The notes beneath the pieces are model-generated. The model was not told the origin of the DNA and searched no databases. It saw only the letters and a list, made by a program, of their open reading frames with translations. Positions 19,049-27,732 of a stretch of 32,786 nt of DNA are shown here, piece after piece (within the stretch, counting starts at the first letter, position 1; each line of letters begins with the position of its first letter). A program made the position numbers and the translations under genes. Source of the DNA: Gammaproteobacteria bacterium (lineage in GTDB: Bacteria; Pseudomonadota; Gammaproteobacteria; WFUO01); assembly GCA_015484945.1 (NCBI GenBank), contig WFUO01000045.1, positions 1 through 32,786 of the forward strand, in the 5' to 3' direction.

Positions 19049-20392
19049 ATGCAAGTCATCGACGAGCTGATCCATGCCCGCTGGGTGATCCCGGTGGTGC
19101 CGCGCAAAACCGTCCTCGAGCATCACGCCATCGCCATCCACGATGGACGTATTGTCGATATCCTGCCTTCTTCGATCGCGCAGCAACAGTATCAGCCCGG
19201 GCGTTCCACCCTTCTCGACCGTCACGCACTGATACCCGGCCTTGTCAATGCCCATACGCATGCCGCGATGTCGCTGTTCCGGGGGCTGGCCGACGATCTG
19301 CCGCTGATGCAATGGCTCAATGCGCATATCTGGCCGGCCGAACAACGTTGGGTCGGCGAGGAATTCATCATCGCCGGCGTCCGTCTGGCCATGGCCGAGA
19401 TGATTCGTACCGGCACCACTTGCTTCAACGACATGTATTTCTTTCCGGACGTTACGGGACGTACGGTGGCCCAGGCGGGCATGCGTGTTGTCACCGGTCT
19501 CATCGTCATCGACTTTCCCACCGTATGGGCAGCCGATGCGGACGAATACATCGAAAAGGCCATTGCCGTTCATGACGAGTTCCGCGACGATCCGCTGGTT
19601 CACACGGCCTTCGCGCCACATGCGCCATATACCGTCTCCGACGGGCCGCTGCAACGTATCCAGACCCTGGTCGGTGAGCTCGACATACCGGTGCACATGC
19701 ATGTGCATGAAACAAATGACGAAATCGAACAGGGCATGAAACGGTACGGCAAACGCCCGCTGACGCGACTGCATGAACTGGGCCTGCTGGGGCCGTCACT
19801 GGTAGCGGTACACATGGCCCGCATCGATGACGATGAAATCGAGCTGACCGCACAACAAGGCGTCAATGTGGTCCATTGCCCGGAATCGAACATGAAACTG
19901 GCCAGTGGCGCCTGCCCGGTACAGCGCCTGCTGGATGCCGGTGTCAACGTGGCTTTGGGCACCGATGGCGCCGCGAGCAACAACGATCTCGACATGTTCG
20001 GCGAGATGCGCAGCGCCGCCTTGCTGGGCAAGCTGGCAGCGCAGGACGCCAGCGCCCTGCCCGCCTGGCAGGCACTGGAGATGGCCACCATCAATGGCGC
20101 GCGCGCCCTGGGGCTGGATGCGCTCATCGGCAGTCTGGAACCGGGCAAGGCCGCCGATATCGTTGCCGTCGATCTGAATGATGCAGGCCACCAGCCGGTC
20201 TATCAGCCGGTCTCGCAGCTCGTCTATACCAATGCCGGGGCATCGGTCACCGATGTCTGGGTCAATGGGCATCGCCTGTTGCGCGAGCGGGTGCTGACAA
20301 GTCTGGACGGTGATGCCATACTCGAACAGACAGCCCAATGGTGTAGAAGAATAACAACCGGCACGATGCCGGATGACACAATGCAGACCTGA
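19049..20392 (+). CDS. mtaD: 5'-methylthioadenosine / S-adenosylhomocysteine deaminase
   Basis: This amidohydrolase of the TRZ/ATZ group has metal ligands H69 and H71 in NAHTHAAMSLFRG, a third His segment VHMHVHETNDE, a further His in VHCPESNMKLASG, and the catalytic Asp in LGTDGAASNNDLD. The closing GSLEPGKAADIVAVD is typical of the family. MtaD deaminates methylthioadenosine to methylthioinosine, which after phosphorolysis feeds MtnA; the divergent neighbour mtnA supports this over a generic chlorohydrolase. The ATG has no clear Shine-Dalgarno, so translation may depend on a short leader. Length is 447 residues, as expected. Confidence 0.93.
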   Translation: MQVIDELIHARWVIPVVPRKTVLEHHAIAIHDGRIVDILPSSIAQQQYQPGRSTLLDRHALIPGLVNAHTHAAMSLFRGLADDLPLMQWLNAHIWPAEQRWVGEEFIIAGVRLAMAEMIRTGTTCFNDMYFFPDVTGRTVAQAGMRVVTGLIVIDFPTVWAADADEYIEKAIAVHDEFRDDPLVHTAFAPHAPYTVSDGPLQRIQTLVGELDIPVHMHVHETNDEIEQGMKRYGKRPLTRLHELGLLGPSLVAVHMARIDDDEIELTAQQGVNVVHCPESNMKLASGACPVQRLLDAGVNVALGTDGAASNNDLDMFGEMRSAALLGKLAAQDASALPAWQALEMATINGARALGLDALIGSLEPGKAADIVAVDLNDAGHQPVYQPVSQLVYTNAGASVTDVWVNGHRLLRERVLTSLDGDAILEQTAQWCRRITTGTMPDDTMQT

Positions 20393-20445
20393 GTGCTGCA
20401 AACATCCGGAACGATGTGCCCTAAAGCAACATGGAGGAGCAAGTC

Positions 20446-21300
20446 ATGAGTAATTTCGAAATCAACGATTCCTGGTTGCGGGACTGGGCGATGCGTTGCG
20501 GCATCATGCTGATCGTGGCCTTTTTGCTGCCAATGGTCACGCCATTCAAGACCTTCTGGTTCTGGCATATGATCAAGGCCGCACCGGTAGGTACCTTGCT
20601 GCTGCTGGGTGTGGGTGTTGCCTGCGTGGCACTGACGACGGTGGCCAAAGACAAGCTTGCCGGCAACCGGCTCGCTGTGGTGCTGCTGGTGCTCTCGTTG
20701 TTGCCACTGCTGTCCGGCATGGGTGGCTCGTCCAATATGGCCACGATGGGCGCGATGGGCAGGGGCGGCATGCCGATGGCCGGCGGCGCCAATTTCGGTG
20801 CGATACTGCTGCTGCTGAGCCTGTGCTCGATCGCGATCGGCAACCATCTGTCCAAGGTACACACCCAGGACCAGTACCCCCGGCTGATGGTTGGCATCGG
20901 CGGTATCGTGCTGCTCGTTCTCATGATCCTGCCCATTGCCGGCCGTTCACCGATCACGATGTTCTTCAGCGGATTCATGTGGAGCCGCGGCTGGCCGGTG
21001 TTGCTCATCCTGGCCGGTGTCATCGCCTATGGCGTCATCGCTGTCATGCAGTTTTTCAAGATCCGCGGCGATATGTCCGAACTGCTCAGCCTCGTTGCCC
21101 GTGGCCTGCTGGTCGGCGTTCCGGCCGTAGCCTTGTTCTATGTGCTGGTCGGCCCGATACCATTCTTCAGCGGTCTGATGATGGTGCTCAAGATGATCCT
21201 GACCGTGTACGGGATCGTACTGCTGTTCGTCACCAGTCTGACCGCGGTCATCGAATACAATGTGGGCTCAGGCAACCAGGGAGCCGAAACATCATCCTGA
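20446..21300 (+). CDS. Uncharacterised 8-segment membrane protein, single-unit member (A) of a 1-2-1 cluster
   Basis: I do not recognise this family. The 284-residue protein has about eight hydrophobic segments (roughly 14-33, 46-66, 73-91, 117-133, 148-168, 185-206, 221-241 and 252-272). Between the third and fourth is a Gly/Met-rich loop (91-116) with six Met. Marks shared with the third gene are DSWLRDW (8-14), the pair LAG after segment 2, NHLS (133-136), FSGFMW (174-179) and SLTAVIEY (264-271). The ATG at 20446 is preceded by GGAGGAGC at 5-8 nt, a strong site. It follows mtaD by 53 bp. No signal peptide, enzyme motif or known transporter signature is visible. Confidence 0.85.
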   Translation: MSNFEINDSWLRDWAMRCGIMLIVAFLLPMVTPFKTFWFWHMIKAAPVGTLLLLGVGVACVALTTVAKDKLAGNRLAVVLLVLSLLPLLSGMGGSSNMATMGAMGRGGMPMAGGANFGAILLLLSLCSIAIGNHLSKVHTQDQYPRLMVGIGGIVLLVLMILPIAGRSPITMFFSGFMWSRGWPVLLILAGVIAYGVIAVMQFFKIRGDMSELLSLVARGLLVGVPAVALFYVLVGPIPFFSGLMMVLKMILTVYGIVLLFVTSLTAVIEYNVGSGNQGAETSS

Positions 21301-21302
21301 AC

Positions 21303-21326
21303 AAGCCGGTGTATGCACACCGGCTT
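21303..21326. repeat. Perfect 10-bp inverted repeat with 4-nt loop between membrane genes A and B
   Basis: Arms AAGCCGGTGT (21303-21312) and ACACCGGCTT (21317-21326) pair fully, starting 3 nt after the stop of gene A. There is no T run on the plus strand, so a classical terminator is unlikely; an mRNA-stabilising or processing hairpin is possible. Confidence 0.5.
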
Positions 21327-21376
21327 CAACCAAGGCCTGACATCGGCTAGAGGCAGACACGGAAAGGTAACAACTC

Positions 21377-23068
21377 ATGGATGACAGATACCGGCAGCGG
21401 ATCCGCATTGCGGCTGTTCTGATGATCCTGTACGGCTTGTTGCCCGTATGGACACCTGACGGTTATCACTGGGTATGGCAATCTCCCCCCAGGCCGACAA
21501 TCTTCTGGCTGGGAACCGGTCTGCTGCTGCTTGCCCTTGCGCACAGGCTGGATACGTTTCGCCTGACACAGGCAGCCGTGGTCATTGCGCTCGGCATGCT
21601 TGCACACGGTCTGAGCGAAACCGCACAGGTGCTGAGATTCCTGTCAATGCTACGCTCAGCCCAGGGCCTGACAGTGGTTTTTTTTATGCTGTTGGTCTTT
21701 GCCCTCGTGCTGGCCGCGGCCAACCGGGTAGCCACACAGAACGCGCAATCACTTCTGATCACAGGCCTGATTGTCGTATGCGGCATTGCGCTGCTGATAT
21801 TGCTTTTCACCCCGATCACGACTGGCCGTCACAGCCGGATCATGCTGACCCGAATCCTCGTCACCGCCCGGGCCTGGCATGAGGCTCCGGTCGTGCCGCT
21901 GTTCATGGGTACCTTGTTGCTGTACGCTGTCATTGCGCTCATCCACCACTGGCTGCCAAAACCGGATGTGCATCGCTGGCTGAACTGGCTGGGGTTGTTG
22001 CTCGTCATTCTCAGCGTCATCAGTCTGGTGGTACTGCAATACCGCCTGTTGCTTCGTGCTTCCATCAGTGATATCGGCGCGTGGCCGTTTCTGCAGTCCA
22101 TTCTCTATGTACTGACCGGCATGCTGGCCTTCGTTCTGCTGGCCGTCAATGGCATTGGCGGCTGGCTGGCTCACAGACTGGCCTCGGGTGAGATACAGAA
22201 GCCGCCACGCCTGTCGGAAGCCTGGTTGCGAAACAGGCTGGGCGATGCGCTGCTGATGCTCGGGACGATGATACTGCTGGCCAGCCAGTGGCGGCTGTTC
22301 TGGGGCTGGATCGTATCCGGTCATGGGCCGGGTGAGGCGCTCTACCCCCTTGTCCTGATCGTCATACTGAGCTTGCTCGTGTGGTATTTTCGCGATCACG
22401 TGATACGCCTGTCGGCGACCATGTTCAGTGTGGTACTGGCCTATCTGGTGCTGGAACTGGTACGCACGCCATACTATATGAGCTGGTTTCCCCAGTTGTA
22501 CCAACTGCGTTCGTTTGGCTTACGCCTTGCACCGGGTTTTTTATATACCGTTGCCGCCAGCCTGCTGGCCGCGACCGTCATCTCGGCAACCGCCCTGTTG
22601 CCCGATACAGAAAACCGGCATTGGCGGGTGTTGGCAGTGCAGGCCATCAGCAGTCTGGCCCTGCTGTTCACTCTGTTCCATCCGTTCTGGGAGACCTCAC
22701 TGTATGGTTACGCGAACATGCCTGGCTATGGCCTGCCGCCACAACTGGCCTGGCTGGCGCTGCTGAACCTGCTCGCCTTGCTGGCGGGGCTGACCCTGGT
22801 GCACCTCTTCTTTCCACTGGGCCGTTTGTGGCACTGGCTGGCATCCCGCCTCCTGCCCTGGGGTGGGTTGATCGTCTGGCTCGTCATTAGCGCCAGCTAT
22901 CGATTCTGGCGAGGCGATTATCTGCTGGGCATAACGACCCTGATCAACAAGCTCGCCGGCGGGCTTTGGCTGCTTGGCCTGCTGATCAGTCTGGCCTGTA
23001 CACTGGCGGTTTTGCTGCATGCCTGGATAAACCGGACAAAACACGGCCAACAGGATGCGACGCTGTAG
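21377..23068 (+). CDS. Uncharacterised large membrane protein, apparent fused duplication of the unit (B)
   Basis: The 563-residue protein is almost entirely hydrophobic, with about 16 predicted segments. By eye it divides into two similar halves, about 1-280 and 281-563, each the length of the neighbouring single-unit proteins. Half two opens EAWLRNRLGDALLML, like DSWLRDW in gene A. In half one AAANRVATQNAQSLLITG (113-130) aligns with the NHLS region of A. Half two ends with LINKLAGGLWLLGLL, close to LVINKNLSGFALLILLL of gene C. Half one keeps the TM1 pattern LPVWTPDGYHWVW seen as LPMVTPFKTFWFW in A. The start has AAAGG upstream. The gene follows A by 76 bp. Function is unknown; a transport or scaffold role would be guesswork. 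Confidence 0.8.
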   Translation: MDDRYRQRIRIAAVLMILYGLLPVWTPDGYHWVWQSPPRPTIFWLGTGLLLLALAHRLDTFRLTQAAVVIALGMLAHGLSETAQVLRFLSMLRSAQGLTVVFFMLLVFALVLAAANRVATQNAQSLLITGLIVVCGIALLILLFTPITTGRHSRIMLTRILVTARAWHEAPVVPLFMGTLLLYAVIALIHHWLPKPDVHRWLNWLGLLLVILSVISLVVLQYRLLLRASISDIGAWPFLQSILYVLTGMLAFVLLAVNGIGGWLAHRLASGEIQKPPRLSEAWLRNRLGDALLMLGTMILLASQWRLFWGWIVSGHGPGEALYPLVLIVILSLLVWYFRDHVIRLSATMFSVVLAYLVLELVRTPYYMSWFPQLYQLRSFGLRLAPGFLYTVAASLLAATVISATALLPDTENRHWRVLAVQAISSLALLFTLFHPFWETSLYGYANMPGYGLPPQLAWLALLNLLALLAGLTLVHLFFPLGRLWHWLASRLLPWGGLIVWLVISASYRFWRGDYLLGITTLINKLAGGLWLLGLLISLACTLAVLLHAWINRTKHGQQDATL

Positions 23069-23233
23069 ACATAGACGGGTTCAGGACAGGAAAGCACCGA
23101 ACAGTTCATGTTTGAATCATCGATGTTTAAAGATGATCCTGGCAAAGCCTGGGAACATGGGACGGTTTCACTACCTATCTGAGTAAACAACCATCGAATG
23201 CAACCTCGTTTCCGGACACTGAAACCAATCCTG

Positions 23234-23262
23234 TTGACCAGTCTCGGGGTAATTGATAAGTT
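23234..23262 (+). promoter_or_regulatory. Candidate promoter for membrane gene C
   Basis: TTGACC (23234-23239), 17 nt, then TAAGTT (23257-23262), about 55 nt before the gene C start. The 248-bp B-C gap holds no other supported feature. The long gap suggests gene C has its own transcript. Confidence 0.4.
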
Positions 23263-23316
23263 CCAGGCTGAAGCTACTGAAGGCTTGTTTTTCACCTTTG
23301 CAAGGAGGCTATGTGT

Positions 23317-24174
23317 ATGGATGCCACCGAATCCTGGCTGAAGAAATGGGCGCTGATCGGCGCCATCATGCTGCTCACTGGTTTTCTTTTTCCCGTATTT
23401 GGCCGCAATGGCGTCCATGGATTCTGGAGCATGTCAGCTCATAACTGGTATGACTCTGTCATCACAATGAGTTTCGGTATTCTGGTTTTGTTCCTGCGAC
23501 CAAGACTGGCTGGCAAGGCCCTTGCCTGGCTCATACTGATCGGCATGCTGGCCATCCTGGGCCTCGAAGTCACAAAACTGCTCAATATCAATTCTTTCAG
23601 TATCCCGAGGGGGCTGACGAAAGTACCGATACTGATTATGACCCTGCTGCTCTATATCAGTATCGTGCTGATCGCCATCTGCAACCATTTGAGCAGACAT
23701 ATGCCCCAGGCCAGAGGCCCGCGAATTATTCTGTTCTTGTCCAGCTTCACCATCATTGCACTCTATATCATTCCATGGTTGCGAAAGCCGCTGATCAGCA
23801 TCGTGTTTTCCGGCAGACTCTGGGATATGGCGCCTATGATCGTTATCATGTTCGCCGTACAGTTCATCTACGCTCTAATCGCAATCTTTCGGAATGGATT
23901 CAAAGACCTGTCACTGAATATCCGTATGATCAGCGTCTTCAATTGGGTGCTGATATTCGTCTATGCCGGGGTGTTCTACAGCTTGTCAATTCAACGGGGC
24001 GTTTCACCGGGAACAGCGTTATCTCTGGTTATCAATAAAAACCTTTCCGGTTTCGCCTTGCTGATACTGCTACTGGCCAGCCTCACAGCCGTGATCGAAT
24101 ACGCCATGAAACGACGGCAGCCGTCCGCAACGAATCCGCCACCCGCCATGGCCACAAACGAAGCTGGAGCCTGA
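23317..24174 (+). CDS. Uncharacterised 8-segment membrane protein, single-unit member (C)
   Basis: This 285-residue protein is a paralogue of gene A. Shared marks in the same order are ESWLKKW (5-11), RLAGKALAW, ICNHLSRH (121-128), FSGRLWD (164-170) and SLTAVIEY (255-262). About eight membrane segments are predicted, with a polar Pro-rich tail after 263. I chose the ATG at 23317 over 23311: AAGGAGG ends 8 nt before 23317 but only 2 nt before 23311, and the resulting N-terminus matches gene A. The Gly/Met-rich loop of A is absent. The DNA looks slightly more AT-rich than genes A and B. It ends 25 bp before ubiG. Confidence 0.85.
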   Translation: MDATESWLKKWALIGAIMLLTGFLFPVFGRNGVHGFWSMSAHNWYDSVITMSFGILVLFLRPRLAGKALAWLILIGMLAILGLEVTKLLNINSFSIPRGLTKVPILIMTLLLYISIVLIAICNHLSRHMPQARGPRIILFLSSFTIIALYIIPWLRKPLISIVFSGRLWDMAPMIVIMFAVQFIYALIAIFRNGFKDLSLNIRMISVFNWVLIFVYAGVFYSLSIQRGVSPGTALSLVINKNLSGFALLILLLASLTAVIEYAMKRRQPSATNPPPAMATNEAGA

Positions 24175-24199
24175 TGCCGCAATTCGTTAAACTGAGGCA

Positions 24200-24919
24200 A
24201 TGACTGAACAGGCACATACGAACGTCGATCATGCCGAAATAGCGAAATTCGAGGAGCTGGCCTCACGCTGGTGGGACCCGAACAGTGAGTTCAAGCCGCT
24301 GCACGATATCAACCCGTTGCGACTGGACTACATCGACCAGCGCGCGGGGCTGAAGGGCAAACGGGTAGTCGATGTCGGCTGTGGTGGTGGCATCCTTTCG
24401 GAAGGCATGGCCCTGCGTGGCGCACAGGTCATGGGTATCGACATGGGCGAGGCGCCCTTGTCGGTGGCGCGCCTGCACCTGCTGGAATCGGGCGCCGAGG
24501 TGGACTATCAGCAGACCACGGCCGAACGTCTGGCCGATGAGATACCTGGCCGGTTCGACATCGTTACCTGCCTGGAGATGCTCGAACACGTACCCGATCC
24601 CGCCTCGGTGATAGCGTCCTGCGCCAGGCTCGTCAAACCGGGCGGGGACGTGTTCTTCTCTACCATCAACCGCAACCCCAGGTCCTACCTGTTTGCCATC
24701 ATCGGCGCCGAATACCTGCTGCGCCTGCTGCCACGGGGCACGCACGATTATCGCAAGTTCATCCGTCCGTCAGAACTCGAGGCCTGGTCACGTGACGCCG
24801 GGCTCGAATTTCTCGATATCACCGGCATGAGCTACAACCCGCTTACCCGCCGTTACCGGCTGGGTGACGATACCGGTGTCAACTATCTCGTCCATGCCCG
24901 CAGACCGGCCGCGGACTGA
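24200..24919 (+). CDS. ubiG: Ubiquinone biosynthesis O-methyltransferase
   Basis: UbiG performs both O-methylations of ubiquinone synthesis. The 239-residue SAM-dependent enzyme has the N-terminal [17 protein letters not shown] and [15 protein letters not shown], then motif [10 protein letters not shown] (56-64), [11 protein letters not shown], and the membrane-associated [13 protein letters not shown] region. The [12 protein letters not shown] segment matches the family. The start ATG is 25 bp after gene C. It overlaps the phosphatase gene by about 26 bp and begins a compact plus-strand group. Confidence 0.97.
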   Translation: MTEQAHTNVDHAEIAKFEELASRWWDPNSEFKPLHDINPLRLDYIDQRAGLKGKRVVDVGCGGGILSEGMALRGAQVMGIDMGEAPLSVARLHLLESGAEVDYQQTTAERLADEIPGRFDIVTCLEMLEHVPDPASVIASCARLVKPGGDVFFSTINRNPRSYLFAIIGAEYLLRLLPRGTHDYRKFIRPSELEAWSRDAGLEFLDITGMSYNPLTRRYRLGDDTGVNYLVHARRPAAD

Positions 24920-25589
24920 CGGATGCATACGAACCGTCCTGTTCGACCTGGACGGTACGCTGCTCGATACGGCGCCCGACCTGGCCTGGGCACTCAACGA
25001 ACTGCGCCGCCGCCATGACCTGCCACCCCTGCCGTTCGAAACCATCCGTCCCGCTGTCTCGCATGGCGGTCTGGCGCTGATCCGTATGGGCTTCGGGCTG
25101 ACACCAGATCACCCCGATACCGGGCCGCTACGCCAGGAGCTGCTGGGCCTGTATCGCGACAACATCGCCATCCGTACACGCCCCTTCCCGGGTATCCCAG
25201 AGCTGCTTGGTTCACTCGCAGCCATGGGACTCAAATGGGGTGTGGTGACCAACAAGCCGGGCTGGCTGACCGAACCCCTGATGCAGGCCATGGCGCTGAA
25301 CCCGGCCCCGGACTGCATTGTCAGTGGTGATACCCTGCACGAACGCAAGCCCCACCCTGCGCCGATGCTGCACGCCTGCCGCATGACGGGCAGCCAACCG
25401 GACCAGTGCGTCTATGTGGGCGATGCACAACGCGATATCGAGGCTGGCAGCCGTGCGGGCATGCACAGCCTGGTGGCACTGTTCGGTTACATCGGCGAGG
25501 ACGAGGATCCAGCAAGCTGGGGCGCGGACGCCTGCCTGGAGAGCCCAGAGGAAATACTGGATTGGATCCGCGCTTTGCAGGCACAATGA
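24894..25589 (+). CDS. mupP: HAD phosphatase, probable MupP (N-acetylmuramate-6-phosphate phosphatase)
   Basis: A HAD-superfamily phosphatase of 231 residues with the nucleophile motif [14 protein letters not shown], motif II VVTNKP, motif III Lys in [10 protein letters not shown], and motif [15 protein letters not shown]. Sequence alone fits Gph as well, but position right after ubiG and before the yciK-type SDR matches mupP of Pseudomonas, where it serves cell-wall MurNAc recycling. Two starts are possible: a GTG at 24864 or the ATG at 24894. I prefer the ATG because it gives a shorter lead to the catalytic strand; neither has a clear ribosome site. It overlaps the ubiG end by 26 bp and ends 4 bp before rmuC. 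Confidence 0.85.
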   Translation: MPADRPRTDGCIRTVLFDLDGTLLDTAPDLAWALNELRRRHDLPPLPFETIRPAVSHGGLALIRMGFGLTPDHPDTGPLRQELLGLYRDNIAIRTRPFPGIPELLGSLAAMGLKWGVVTNKPGWLTEPLMQAMALNPAPDCIVSGDTLHERKPHPAPMLHACRMTGSQPDQCVYVGDAQRDIEAGSRAGMHSLVALFGYIGEDEDPASWGADACLESPEEILDWIRALQAQ

Positions 25590-25593
25590 GACC

Positions 25594-26847
25594 ATGAACC
25601 CGATCCTTGTCATCCTGCTCGCCCTGGCCGCGTTTGCCGTCGGCTGGCTGGCCGCCCGCCTGCATGCCGGGCGCGAGATCGCGCGCCTGCGCGAGGTGCG
25701 CACCGAACTGCAGACCCGGTTGCAGATGACCGAGGACAGCGGCAAGGACCTGGAACAGGCCCTGGAAACCACACGCAAGGAGATGGCCAGCCTGTTCAAC
25801 CAGCTCTCCAGCGAGGCCCTGCGCCACAACAACGAGACCTTCCTGAAACTGGCGCAGGAAAACCTCAAGCAGTTCCAGGTCAAGGCCGAGGGTGACCTCA
25901 AGCACCGCCACAGCGCCATTGAGCAACTGGTCAAGCCTATCCAGGAAACCCTGGCCAAAACCGAAAAGCAGTTGCACGAGATCGAAAAGGCGCGCGAACA
26001 CGCCTTCGGCGCCCTGCACCAGCAGATCGAGAACATGAACCGTATGCAGCAACAACTGCAGCAGGAGACCGCCAACCTGACAAAGGCCCTGCGCAAGCCG
26101 GAGGTACGCGGACGCTGGGGCGAGATGACTCTCAAGCGCCTCGCGGAACTGGCCGGCATGGTCGAACACTGTGACTTCAGTGAACAGACGCACACTGACA
26201 CCGGTGAAGGGCATCTGCGTCCTGACATGGTGGTACGCATGCCGGACGCACGTGTCATCGTGGTGGATGCCAAGACACCACTGGATGCCTATCTCGAGGC
26301 GGTGGAGGCCACCGACGATCGTCATCGCGACGAAATGTTGCAGCGCCATGCCGCCAATGTGCGTAAACAGGTCAAGGACCTGTCCGCCAAGGCCTACTGG
26401 CAACAATTCAGGGAATCGCCGGATTTCGTCGTCATGTTCATTCCCGGCGAGCAATTCCTGTCGGCGGCACTGGAAAAGGATCCTGCCCTGCTCGAAGACG
26501 CCATGAGCCGCAAGGTCATTCTCGCCACACCTACCAGCTTCGTTGCCTTGCTACGCGCGGTTGCGTTTGGCTGGCGCCAGGAATCCATGGCTCGTAATGC
26601 CGACCGTATCCGCGATCTGGGTCAGGACCTGTACAAGCGGCTGAATACCTTTGTCGAGCACATGACCAGGCTCGGCAAGTCGCTTGGTAGCAGTGTGGAA
26701 ACCTATAACAAAGCGGTTGGCTCACTGGAGCGTAGCGTGCTGCCAGGCGCGCGCAAGATGGAGGAACTGGGCATCCAGACGCGCAAGTCCATCGAGGAGC
26801 CCGACGCCATCGACAAGCAGCCGCGCGGGATTCACAAGGACACATGA
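25594..26847 (+). CDS. rmuC: RmuC-family DNA recombination protein
   Basis: The 417-residue protein has an N-terminal membrane helix (ILVILLALAAFAVGWLAA), a long coiled coil from about 25 to 175, and then the RmuC core. Core marks are PEVRGRWGEMTLKRLAELAGM, the nuclease-like DMVVRMPDARVIVVDAKTPLD, and MFIPGEQFLSAAL. E. coli RmuC limits inversion at short repeats; the biochemical activity is not settled. The ATG at 25594 lies 4 bp after the phosphatase stop. It overlaps the next gene by ATGA. Confidence 0.93.
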   Translation: MNPILVILLALAAFAVGWLAARLHAGREIARLREVRTELQTRLQMTEDSGKDLEQALETTRKEMASLFNQLSSEALRHNNETFLKLAQENLKQFQVKAEGDLKHRHSAIEQLVKPIQETLAKTEKQLHEIEKAREHAFGALHQQIENMNRMQQQLQQETANLTKALRKPEVRGRWGEMTLKRLAELAGMVEHCDFSEQTHTDTGEGHLRPDMVVRMPDARVIVVDAKTPLDAYLEAVEATDDRHRDEMLQRHAANVRKQVKDLSAKAYWQQFRESPDFVVMFIPGEQFLSAALEKDPALLEDAMSRKVILATPTSFVALLRAVAFGWRQESMARNADRIRDLGQDLYKRLNTFVEHMTRLGKSLGSSVETYNKAVGSLERSVLPGARKMEELGIQTRKSIEEPDAIDKQPRGIHKDT

Positions 26848-27674
26848 ACCCGATCAGCTATTGTGAAGAGAAGGCGGCCCCGTCCGGCTCGGACAACTAC
26901 TATGCGCTGCTCGGTCTTGCCCCTGAAACCCGCAACGCCCTGCTGCCACTGATGGCGTTTGCGTGCGAGGTTTCCACGGTCCCGCGTGAGTGCCACGATA
27001 CCGACGTTGCCATCAGAACGCTGGACTGGTGGCGGCAACAGGTGGCTGCAGTCTATCGGGGCGATGCCTCACATCCCGTCTGCCAGGCCCTGCTGCCAGT
27101 GATTCAGGCCCACGACCTGCCCGACGCATGGTTCATGGAAATCATCGATGGTCATGCTATGGACATCGGCCGGGAAACCCCGTTCGATCGCCATGACTTG
27201 CAACTCTACCAGCAGCGCACCGCCAGCACCCTGTGCCTGATGCAGGCGGAAATCACCTGCCCGGGCTCGCGAGAGGCGCAAAAATTCGCCGCACGCGCCG
27301 GAAACGTCATCGCCGGCGTGAGGGATATCCAGATGCTTGGATATGATGTTCGCCTGGGCCGGCACTACCTGGACAAAGAAGTACTTACGCAGCACGGCCT
27401 TGACGCCAGTCAGCTTTATTCACCGGTAACGCCCGATGCGCTCGGCAGGCTGCTAGCGCAACAGGCCCAGCTGCTACGCAGCAACGGAAAAGACCTGATC
27501 AGCACCCTCGACCGTGGCCAGCGCGTACAGCTGCGTTACCTGGTGACTCGCCTGCGACTGTCATTACGACTGCTGGAGCGGATCGCCGACGATGGTTTCC
27601 GGGTGATGGAACATCAGATCCACCTCACGCCTCTTGGCAAATGGTGGATCGCCTGGCGCGGCCGTTGGTCATGA
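26844..27674 (+). CDS. Squalene/phytoene-synthase-fold protein lacking the first Asp-rich motif
   Basis: The 276-residue all-helical protein follows the layout of the squalene/phytoene synthase family. The helix with the first Mg-binding motif in active enzymes (DDxxD) here reads EVSTVPRE (42-49), with no aspartate pair, while the following DVAIRTLDWWRQQV is kept. The second motif region is partly kept: VRDIQMLGYDVRLGRHYLDKE (159-179) has D161 and D168. This resembles NDUFAF6-like members that assist respiratory complex I assembly and lack catalysis. A similar non-enzymatic role is possible here but unproven. It overlaps rmuC by 4 nt and precedes the SDR gene by 58 bp. Confidence 0.75.
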   Translation: MNPISYCEEKAAPSGSDNYYALLGLAPETRNALLPLMAFACEVSTVPRECHDTDVAIRTLDWWRQQVAAVYRGDASHPVCQALLPVIQAHDLPDAWFMEIIDGHAMDIGRETPFDRHDLQLYQQRTASTLCLMQAEITCPGSREAQKFAARAGNVIAGVRDIQMLGYDVRLGRHYLDKEVLTQHGLDASQLYSPVTPDALGRLLAQQAQLLRSNGKDLISTLDRGQRVQLRYLVTRLRLSLRLLERIADDGFRVMEHQIHLTPLGKWWIAWRGRWS

Positions 27675-27694
27675 ACCAGACAGCGCGGTAGAAT
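27665..27694 (+). promoter_or_regulatory. Candidate promoter for the YciK-like gene
   Basis: TTGGTC (27665-27670) and TAGAAT (27689-27694) are separated by 18 nt. A strong AAGGA lies 7 nt before the ATG at 27733. The -35 overlaps the end of the previous gene. Confidence 0.35.
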
Positions 27695-27732
27695 GTGCGC
27701 CCCCATGATAGACATTCCACAAGGAAACCCTG

